From Isoetes taiwanensis (Eukaryota > Streptophyta > Lycopodiopsida > Isoetales > Isoetaceae), in the NCBI GenBank assembly GCA_021234155.1, contig JAJEKV010000036.1:9129426-9193425 (forward strand): a DNA stretch of 64,000 nucleotides. The letters are read 5' to 3'. Made by a program: the position numbers and the translations under genes. The notes under the pieces are model-generated. The model was not told the DNA's origin and did not search any database. It worked only from the letters and a program-made list of their open reading frames with translations. Of this stretch, positions 42,471 to 51,596 are shown piece by piece (position 1 is the first letter of the stretch; every line of letters begins with the position of its first letter).

Positions 42471-43244
42471 TTTTATAAAGGTCCAACAGTTCATAAAACC
42501 ATTAAAAGTAAAATATACCTTGTTGTTGTTTATTCCCAAGAGACAAACTACTTAACGGCCAAAGTTATTCACCATAGCCATACAACAAGGCAACCCAGTC
42601 CCCTAGTCTGTCCGGCCATGGTGCACCACTCCGCCTTAAGCTAGACTAGGGACATGCGACCATTACACATCTATGGCCCAAATACCATAGAAAATTCCAT
42701 TATGCCAAACATTAGCATGCATGCAAAATTTTGAACAATGGTCTGTAAAAATATTTAGGCATAACAAATTCTTACCAAATCCAGCTAGTGCACAATATAG
42801 AATAAAAACATTATTTGCAAACAACGGCCTACAGCGAAATCAAACAGAGTCAAAATGTATCATCGGTCAAAAACATGGAGCAAGTTTAAATTTAGATAAG
42901 CTTTTTGTTAGATTTGGGCAGGCACTTTTAGCTTTCTAGGAGGTAGCTGGGTTTTTTAGGCTTCCTTGTATATATCAACTGGGTCTTCGCTGCAACAAGT
43001 TAAATCAGCAAGACATTACACCAAAAAATCGATTTCGGCACTCAGCAAATAAATTCGACATTTGGTGCGGTTTGGAATCGGCCTTCTTGTCAGGAACAAA
43101 AATGCAAAAGCATCACCACTGCATCTGAAAACATCTTCGGCCATGCAACAAAAGCGATTTCCAAACAACTTACCTTGGAGCAAAAATTGTGAGAAGCCAC
43201 AAAACCCTACATAATAAAAGAACATGAAGTCGCGATTAGGCTAT
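42471..43244. other. No recognisable feature
   Basis: No open frame with a domain and no clear repeat structure are seen in this AT-rich stretch. Confidence 0.3.
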
Positions 43245-44428
43245 CGAGAATAGAATAGAATAGAATAGAATAGAATAGATTTTTTATCGTCCTCTGCGAC
43301 CAATTGGCCTATGGGACCCAAACAAAAAGAGAGCAACAAGCGCATTACTGTCAGGATTAAAAAACCCCCGCCCCGAAGGGTTTTCGAGGGAAAAACCTTA
43401 GCAGTAATAAGTATGCTGATACACTGTACAATTGTATAAGACAATTCAATACTGTCCCGGAGGACACAACTGAGTCCGTGCATCCATAACCTCCTGGAGG
43501 TATGACCCCAACAAGCCCACGGACGCCGTCTTCAATAACTCATGCAACGGCTGGCCAGTCACTAGTAACCGAACATACTGCGCACGGATAGGGGCAAAGC
43601 AAGGTTGAGCAAACGTGTATCACCCATAGCGACCACCTTCTGGAAGTAAATAATATGGCATTCAAATGCAGCTCGTTGAAGGGGTAGAAAATCAGTCTCC
43701 TGGAGTAGGATCTGGTATGGAACTATGGACTTTACCCCAAGGGCTTGTGCCAAGAAGGCTTTCTGCACCTGCTCGAGATCATTCCAGGTGGTGAGGGATA
43801 TCATCAGACCCCACACTTCTGCCCCATACAAGAGGACCGGCTCGACCAAGGCCCTAAACAAGTGTGACTGGTGGCCCCAGGCATACAACTCTGCCTTGTG
43901 GCTATTGTTCTACATGGCATATAGTGCTTTCCAACCCGCCATGACCCGCAACATGATGGCAGCATCCCAGTGGGTGGTGGTAGAGAACTCGATCCCCAAG
44001 TACTTGTAGGTCGAATCCACCTCTACATCTTGTCCCTGGTAAGTGAATGAGGGAAGCCTTGGCTGACGGGACGACGAAACTAGCAGCACCCTAGTTTTGG
44101 CCAAGTTAACTCGCATACCAGTGAATCGGCAAAAAGTGTCAAGAGCATCCAAGTGACGTTGCATATCCTCTGGAGTTTAGGCCAGGAGGTTGACATCGTC
44201 AGCATACATGAGTGGCCAGATTGTCTGATGCATGAGATGGGCGCTCGCACCTCCGCCCAAAGAGTGTGGGGCAGAGGGGGCAACCCTGACGTACAGGCCA
44301 AAGAGTGTGGGGCAGAGGGGGCAACCCTGACGTACTCCAATACTACTGGCAAAAGCTATGTAAGTATTGCAATAAAACCACTTAATTTTCCATATCAGCA
44401 AAATAAAACAGAAAGATGTCAAGCCCAT
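43245..44428 (-). pseudogene. LINE 3' end with reverse transcriptase C-terminal half
   Basis: Right to left on the minus strand: the GVRQGCPLCPTLFGLY motif (about 44355-44300), then the catalytic YADDVNLLA (about 44205-44179). The thumb (KYLGIEFSTTTHWD, about 44010-43970) and a C-terminal segment (EPVLLYGAEVWGL, about 43845-43800) follow. The 3' UTR has a hairpin remnant (AACCCCCGCCCCGAAGGGTT), the block GGCCTATGGGACCCAAAC (reverse) and a (TATTC)n tail at 43248-43279. A 41-bp direct duplication at about 44258-44340 inside the polymerase domain breaks the frame. Confidence 0.8.
44258..44340. repeat. 41-bp direct duplication in the LINE polymerase
   Basis: AAGAGTGTGGGGCAGAGGGG occurs twice, 41 bp apart, with the following GGCAACCCTGACGTAC. 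Because 41 is not a multiple of three it shifts the frame between the GVRQGCP and YADD motifs. Confidence 0.85.
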
Positions 44429-45244
44429 TCTGTATATTGCAGGGCAATTCTTTGCTTATATATAGAAGATTAAAGCAACTGAGCTCAACCTTTTTCCAAG
44501 AAATTATCTACGCAATCCTCTATGAAACAATTAACTCTATCTCATACGAAAGCGATAATCAGATATGTTTGCTCTCAAATATTTTAACTCCCAATGAATC
44601 GGTTGTGTCAAAGAACCCAGTAGATTCACCTCCTAGTTTGTGGATTCCTAATGCTCGATCAGATCAAAAACTCCCTTTGACCAAAATCATTTCATCTGAA
44701 AAGAAATCGGTGATACCCAAAGGATTTTTTGTCCTTTTGGAGCCTCAAAAGATGATGCGAGTGTTGGATTTGACAGGTCCGATAATGAAAATCCAATCGT
44801 AAATGCCACTTTCATATGCCACATTGAAAATCAAAGGGTACATTTACGTGTCCCCTTCATCCACGCCACGTGGCATGCATAAGAATAATCGGACAGATCT
44901 GGACCGTCAATCGGGGTGGAAGGACATTGGGACAATGTCGGCCGTCGATCAGGCAGACAGACAGACACCACAATTTTATAATATAGGATAGGATGATTCC
45001 TGAAGGTTTTTATGCATATTCGTTGAAAATAAGCAGAGTGCTGATGCTGGCATCTGGGTTTGGCAAGAAGCTGTATTGGCAATTTTCAGTGGTGCCCGGA
45101 TAGGAAGTCCCGTGTGCCCAGGCCGATTTAGAAAGAACGGCACCACGAAGTTAGAAGGCCACGATTTAGAAAGAACGGCAGCAGAGGTGCCTGGGCGGTT
45201 GCTTTCTGGCATGAAGTCCACTTCCAGAGCTTTCAGAGCTTCTT
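44429..45244. other. No recognisable gene
   Basis: Only one open stretch (44416-44802, plus) reaches moderate length, and it has no recognised domain. CGATTTAGAAAGAACGGCA is present twice (about 45124 and 45162). Confidence 0.3.
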
Positions 45245-45540
45245 GCGAATTGCTGGCTCAGAGGCAATGGCAGCGACAGGGGTTGAAGATGGAGTCTATC
45301 ACTATCTTTTGCAAAGATCGCACTCCTTTTCTGGAACCAGGCTGTGTGGGAAGGGTTTGTAGTTTTAGTTATTTGTGTGTTTGTAGCTGCTTGCGGATTG
45401 CTGGCTCAGAGGCAAAGGCAGCGACAGGGGTCGAAGATTGAGTCCACTCACTATTTTTTGCAGAGATTGCACTCCTTTTCTGGAACCATGTTGTCCGGCG
45501 AGGGTTTGCAGTTTTATTTATTTGTGTGTTTGTAACAGGG
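45245..45540. repeat. 148-bp tandem duplication
   Basis: GCG(A/G)ATTGCTGGCTCAGAGG starts units at 45245 and 45393. Both units run through CACTCCTTTTCTGGAACCA to TTTGTGTGTTTGTA, with about 88% identity by eye. No coding function is supported. Between here and 46231 nothing else is recognised. Confidence 0.8.
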
Positions 45541-46223
45541 TCAGTTCAAATTTCTTTGTGAGAAGGTCCTTGGCATTCATTCTTAGGCCTCTCTGGTGCT
45601 GCTTAATTTGGTAGGGGGTTCAATTTCCCAGGTGTAAATGATGGATTGTATGTGGCGCTCAGCTATAGCCCTTTTGCCAGATTGATGCTAATCCTTGGTG
45701 GATGTCATTTTGATGAAGCATTCCATGACAGTAAACTGGCATAGAAGGGGCGGTTTATACATCTTGTCCGCATTTCTGCTGCAGGTTAGACTCGCCCTCT
45801 TCTTATTGTATGTGCTGCAACATGAATCTGTTGGAGGGTGCAAGGCTTCAAGAAGAAGCCACGGTTGTAGATGGAAGGTGTATTTGTATATTGGAAGTCC
45901 ATTGTGTGTTTGTTGCATTCCTAAGATTTTCTTGACCCTAAATAATAGAGCCACGTAAGCGGTTGACCCCGTCAAATGCCTGCATCAGGGGCCCAGATCT
46001 TCTAACGTGTCATATCCTATGGAATATGCCTTGATCTGAGGGTCCAGAGTTAATAATCCACACTCTAGAGTTCGTAACCTTCAGCAACCCCTGATTCCTT
46101 GAGGGGATTTGTTTTTTAAGTAATTTTTGGTGGCGTTTAGGTGGCGCGCGCCGCCAACAATGTTTTCCTGCTATACAACGAATGTGGTTTTCTGCTCGGC
46201 CACCAGCAGGGTTTTGATAAAGT

Positions 46224-46231
46224 ATGCCCTT
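46224..46231. repeat. hAT target-site duplication, left
   Basis: ATGCCCTT, identical to 47317-47324. Confidence 0.9.
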
Positions 46232-47316
46232 CAGGGCTCGAATTTGACAGCTTTCATGCCCGTTGTGAGGACTTTTGCCCGTCAAAACAGGTGGAAAAAA
46301 ATTTTGTATAGTAAATGAAGGGTAGCACTTGGGCAATTGCCCGTCATAGAGGGGCAACTACAAGACATACTCGTCATTTGAAGGAACAGAGAAATGCACG
46401 TCTTTTTTCTTGCTATATATCTTTATAAATTTTAAACATTTATATTATTATTGATTATAATATCTCTACACATCCCATTTTTTAACCGGACTTGAAATAT
46501 ATATTATAGATACCAACGAACCATTGACATTAGAAATCTCTTATTTCTTATTATTTCATTCATGCATTGCATTTGCATTACCAAATACCAACCAACCAAA
46601 TACCATGAAATTCTTCAATCCGTCTGCATATATGCTGTGGATGATGTTGTAAGGGGATATGAGACTGAGGATTGGAAAAATTGCTTGCCAAGTTTGCTTC
46701 AAAAGTACATATGGCTAGATGTTTGAGTGAGAGGGAGGACTTTGTTGAGACACTTTTCAGGGCTAGCAAGGACAAAGAGATGGTAGTGGCTTGGAAGAGA
46801 TGAAATGGAGTGTGTGATAGTTGGTGGGATAGTTTTCCAGCATTGATGAAATTATGGCAATGTTGTATGGTCATTTTTGGAAGCTCGGCCTCTTGCGAGA
46901 GAGGTTTCTCTCGTCAAAATGCTATTAAGAGTGCTATAATATCGAGCATCAACTTAAAAACACACGCCGCCACAATGTGTGTATCATTGTGAAATGAACC
47001 ATTTGAAAGCATAGATTGACAAATGTTACAAGGACTGGTATAAAGTGGAAGCAAAAGAGAGGAATGCCACTTGAATAAGCTTTTGTGATTGATTTTAAAC
47101 TTTAAACTTTTATTTTTGTTTTAGTTGTATCTATGTAAGAACTTCATTATGTATTTCATGAACTGATAAGGGAAATATATCTTGTTCTATGTATGTATCT
47201 ATGTTTTTCAGGAAAAAAACTGGTTTCTCTCTATCTTAATTTTTTTTACACAAAAAGTGTAAAATTATTTGCCAGTCGCTGGAAAATTAAGGGCGGGCCG
47301 TCAAATTCGAGCACTG
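46232..47316 (+). mobile_element. hAT-family transposon relic with 8-bp target duplication
   Basis: Terminal inverted repeats are CAGGGCTCGAATTTGAC at the left and, inverted, CAGTGCTCGAATTTGAC at the right. The flanks are identical 8-mers, ATGCCCTT at 46224-46231 and 47317-47324, as hAT elements make. Subterminal GCCCGTC copies are present. Inside, plus 46810-46995 encodes the hAT C-terminal dimerisation region (DSWWDSFPALMKL, then FGSSASCERGFSRQ). The remaining transposase is missing or interrupted by stops, so this is an internally deleted copy that would need an enzyme in trans. Confidence 0.9.
46810..46995 (+). pseudogene. hAT transposase C-terminal dimerisation fragment
   Basis: About 60 residues. 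WW followed by FPAL, then SSASCERGFS, then R/N-rich INLKTH is the conserved hAT C-terminal block. An upstream piece in another frame (GYETEDWKNCLPSLLQKY, about 46655-46710) may belong to the same protein. The catalytic Asp and Cys-His parts are gone. Confidence 0.75.
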
Positions 47317-47324
47317 ATGCCCTT
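47317..47324. repeat. hAT target-site duplication, right
   Basis: ATGCCCTT, identical to 46224-46231. Confidence 0.9.
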
Positions 47325-47964
47325 TGTTCCTCTGTTTCTCTGCTCCTCTGTTCTAGCGATGGCGGCTCGCCCTATTTGTCTTCTCGATCCCCTGTTTCTG
47401 TAGTTGTCCAGAAGAATCAGAACAAAATCTGGTGTGTTGCAAGCTTGGATTCAAACACCCAAAAGCACCAATCAGATCTTGATAACCTTTGCAGATCGAC
47501 TGAATCAGATTGCAGCTCTATTCAACCAGGCAGAGCTTGATTTTCGACTTCTGCAACAGAAGTTTTATACAGCCATAGCTTGGTCGCATGCATGCAGACA
47601 GCCATAGCTTGGCCAGAAAGGAAGAAACCCTTTCGTGAAAGGATTTATTTACAAGCAGGCATGCTGGAAAGGGCATTTTTCTCAAGATTTGCAGGCGCAT
47701 TCTTCACAAGATTTGTCGCTTTCTTTACAACATTGTTTATTTCTTCACAAGATTTGAAGCATTGCCAGATCAGAGGAAATTGGGGAGTGCCAAAGGCCAC
47801 GTTCGGGCAACCTACGCCACCAGTAGGTTCCAGGAAGCAGAACTCAGCAAGAAATAAGCACTACTGCGCCTCGAAGCCATCGCCAGAGTTGAAGACAATT
47901 TGCAAAACTGCAACGCAAGAGCTGAAGCCGATGAAGCCATCGCCAAAATGCCAAAGCTGAAGCT
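47325..47964. other. No recognisable gene
   Basis: Sequence that resumes the locus interrupted by the hAT element. Open frames of 60-126 codons occur but no domain is recognised. Confidence 0.3.
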
Positions 47965-47965
47965 G

Positions 47966-48856
47966 GAAAATACCCCTACGAGTCTATGAGTTTATGTAAT
48001 TACCAAAATGCCCTTATGAGTTCCAAAATTATCAAAATGCCCCCCGGCTCAAATAAATATACAAATAAATCACCAATTTGCCCCTACACACCAAACTTAA
48101 TTACCAAAATACCCTTACACACCAAACTTAATTACCAAAAATTGTATTACATACCAATTTTAATCAATTTATACCAAATTTAATTATCAAAATGCCCTAT
48201 ACATCAAACTTAATTACCAAAATACTTCTACATAGTCTTGTTATGACACTTACAAGGAGCCAGTATTTCTTGTGGTTTTAATGCATGATGAGGCTATTGA
48301 AGGCATGTTATTACCAGCCACACGTGGACCTCTTGGATGTCCAAAACCTAAATGCATGCGCATAAGAGAAGATGTAGAGAAGAGGAATATCTTTATGGAA
48401 GGTGCACTGGAAGAGATATAATGCATGTAGTTGTAGGGTTCCAATTCATGATGATTGTGACTTCTGAAATCTCTTTGTTGAATTTAAACTTCTATTCTTG
48501 AGGCATTTAAATATGATTGAGTAGGATAAGTACGCAAGGACATTTTGGTAATTAAGTTTGGTATGTAGGGGGTATTTTGGTAGTTAAGTTTGGTGTGTAG
48601 GGCATTTTGGTGATTAGTTTGGTGTTAGGTTGATCAAAATTGTATGTAATGGCATTTTTGGTAATTAAGTTTGGTGTGTAGGGGTATTTTAGTAATTAAG
48701 TTTGGTGTGTAAGGGCAAATTGGTAATTTGTTTGTATGTTTATTTTATATACAATGTAATTAGTTGACCCAGGGGCATTGCGGTAATTTTGAAACTTATA
48801 AGGGCATTTTGGTAATTACATAAACTCATATGGGTATTTTGGTATTTTTCTCAAAA
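47966..48856. mobile_element. Long foldback element built of ~35-bp subrepeats
   Basis: The left arm (about 47966-48235) holds repeats of AAACTTAATTACCAAAATGC/ACCC with CTACACACC. The right arm (about 48535-48856) holds the inverse (GGTAATTAAGTTTGGTGTGT). The ends match over about 50 bp: ACGAGTCTATGAGTTTATGT on the left pairs with ACATAAACTCATATGGGT on the right. Arms of about 300 bp enclose about 300 bp of unrelated sequence. This is the form of a foldback or long-TIR Mutator-like non-autonomous element. No transposase and no clear target duplication are seen. Confidence 0.75.
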
Positions 48857-49330
48857 ATAAACTAGTCAAAAGCACTTTTGATTACTTTACAAAGTAATTA
48901 AAATACGAGGAAAATATATATTATCTACGATCGTGATCTCCATAGTTCAAATTAGTCCATGGGTGCATGTATGAAGAGCGATGGGAATATGATGTAAATT
49001 GCTACAATTTAACATTGGGTTTATAATGAACTCGGGTTGCTGTAAATAATGATGGTGGATTTATAATACATTCGAGAATTATGATTTAATTTCCATCGTC
49101 ATGTGGATATTCAGAAAGCAATTTAAATGGCGTGTATGAATGAGAATGCTTAATTATCATTTCCTCTTCTACCATTTGTTTTGATTTCATGAGCATTGCA
49201 TTGAATTGCTTGCTCAAAAATTCTAGCTTATAGTGAGAACAAAGTAATATAGTAGCGTGGGAATGCATATTGCATATAAATGGTGCATTTACACTTGCAC
49301 AAGGATAAATGACTAAATTTAAGATGTTTT
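48857..49330 (-). other. AT-rich stretch with a diverged duplicate of 50366-50560
   Basis: The sequence from about 49165 to 49330 resembles 50366-50560 beyond the L1 insertion: both have CCATTTGTT...TTTCATGAG...TTGCTTGCTCAA...CTTATAGT and end AGGATAAATGAC...TTAAGATG (right copy AGGATAAACGAC...TTAAGATG). Minus-strand translations (FLSKQFNAMLMKSKQMVEEE and FEQALYPKIVEQT) look like related protein pieces. They may be duplicated exons of a lost gene. Confidence 0.4.
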
Positions 49331-50370
49331 TTTTTTTTTTTGAAGGACGACAAGCTTTATTCACCAACTACAAACCAGAGCAACATAAAATGCAAAGACA
49401 GGATTATAACCCCAGTGGACAAACCGATCCAACTGAGCACAACCACCTGCCTATGCAAAAGAATGAATCACAAAGGTAAGTATGCCGATCAAGATTTCTT
49501 CTCTTGATCAGAAGCCATAACAATTTTACTTTGCTTAATCAAGAACAATCTCATCCGGTATCACGCCCTTAAAGATAAACAACCTCCTTCTCTTCCGGAT
49601 TGACCATAAAAGCCGACCACATGCGAGATGAAAAGCTCAAGCTCCGTAGTTTGGGCCGGGCATCGATAGATAGCAAGCAAAATTTGCTGCCAAATAGGGT
49701 CAACAACCAAGACCATGCCCGCCGGCCGCCACACAAGAAAAAACAATGCTCAATACTCTCAACCCTTTGTCGGCATAAAGGACAGAGCTCAATCCGATTA
49801 TCCATCTTATGGACTAACCTCGTTGACTCGAGGCATCTATGGATCACTTGCCACCACAAAACTACTACTTTGGGATGAAGCGGCTTATCCCATACCCATA
49901 TCCAAACACTTTTCCATTGTGGTGAGGGACCAAGATGCCACCTATTAGATGGAGGCAGGATTTCGAATGCAAAAGCAATTTATACACGTAAGACACAAAC
50001 CGCCTGGCCGGATATCCCGATGGCAACCCCATACGACTACCTCAATTTGTGGACCGTAATCTGTGGCAACAATGCAAAGAATATGATTCCGTGACACTCG
50101 TCCCCGTCTCAGACAACAAGAACTTTGTTCTAAATGCTTCCCATGACATGAGATGACCAGACTCATACCAAGCTGCAATAGTGCTTATACCAGCTGCTAT
50201 CCAACGTCGTTGTGTCTTTGGATGAACAACTACACTTAGAGGCACATTCTCTGGAGTGTCCTGCAAAGGAATCCACCAGCATGGAGTGGACAACTGAAGA
50301 CATGCCTCAGGATTAATATGGAAAAGAGACCTGACAGTGTCCCAAGCAGCAAGCATTTGACAATTCTAGT
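49331..50370 (-). pseudogene. L1-type LINE 3' end with poly(A) tail
   Basis: The poly(A) tail (plus T tract, about 49326-49341) is followed rightwards by the 3' part of a plant L1-like ORF2. The zf-RVT-type segment reads VIHRCLESTRLVHKM...LCPLCRQRVESIEHCFFLC (about 49850-49730), and upstream lies AAWDTVRSLFHINPEACLQL...WYESGHLMSWEAF (about 50355-50115). The frame changes between the two. The copy stops abruptly near 50370 without polymerase, the usual 5' truncation. Confidence 0.75.
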
Positions 50371-51595
50371 TCCATTTGTTCAAGCTTCATGAGAACTGTT
50401 TGGATTGTTTGCTCAACAATCTTAGGGTATAGTGCTTGCTCAAAAATCTTAGGAAGTGGTGGATCATAGTGGTACGAGAGTGCATATCGAAGAAGCACGT
50501 CCTACATAAATAAAACTTTCGTAGGATAAACGACAACTTAAGATGCTAGTTGAGCATTTCATATCACTTTCTTCAATCATCAAAGAGAAGTAAAATCCAA
50601 TGGACACTCTCAAATAACTTTGCATTTGCATACAAATGGGTTCACATGCATACTTTACAATACATAGACAATAAATTCTTTCAAGCAACAAATTTTAAGC
50701 TTCAAAGCACGAAATTTGTGAACACTGGTTAAAACTAGTTTTCCTTTTGATGAAGCACGAACATCTCGCCTACATATAGGTTCCCTTGCAAAAAAAATGT
50801 TAAATTAACCTCTCTAGCAGTAAAGGACCTAGCATGCATATGCAAGCAACAAAACCTTCCACTAACAAGTTGAGAAGTGGTTACAATTCGACCTCGGAAA
50901 GCAAATATGTAAAGTGTTGTGCTCCTTTTGTGGCTTCTTCAACCTTTGAGAACCGAGGAGTTCGAGGTAAGAGGTAGAGAGAAAAATAAGAATACAATCA
51001 TCCATAGCGTTACTATCAAATAAGACTGCCTTGTCAACTACCTCCATTTGCTTGCTCAATATTCTTTAACATGAAAAATAATACAAGATTATGGTGTTTC
51101 CATGCCAAAAAAGTTAAAGTTTGAACGCGTGATTCTGGCCTAATTGGAAATAAAAAGTAGAAAATTAAAAAGATAGAAAATGCCGGGAAGGGCAGAATTT
51201 CAAGGGGGACAGAGACCCTAAGAATAGTTCCAAGTGAGAGCTAGATACAAAACATGATGGTGAATATTCCTTTCAACTCTGATCTAAAAATCTACGGCCA
51301 TGTGTTTTGGGCTCCACCCTGTTCATAAGAAGGCTGCAGGCATGCTAGCACCACACACGTACTGCTGTATTAGTTAAAAGTTATAGGACACATAGAATGA
51401 TGCTTAAATAAATTAAAGAGACATTGTCTTATACCTCTTTGTCTAGCCGGTTTCTATACGAAGGATATTATCCAATCATCCCAGCTACATGACCTACCAT
51501 TCCAATGGCAAAAATCTTAAATTTCCTAAGCATACATTTGGGTTTGGAAGTGCTGCTTCAAACTTAAAGAAAAATGGCTAAAGCTTATAGGAAAT
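50371..51595 (-). other. Possible decayed exons, otherwise empty
   Basis: Related motifs recur at about 50370-50480 and 51000-51065 on the minus strand (IVEQTIQTVLMKLEQMELE and ILSKQMEVVDKAVLF). No intact gene is seen before the terminal exon of the tRNA-modifying enzyme. Confidence 0.3.
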
Positions 51596-51596
51596 G

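Noticed and set aside
49326-50372. Target-site duplication of the L1 fragment
   Set aside because: No convincing direct repeat could be matched between the tail flank and the 5' end; the similar flanks are an older duplication.
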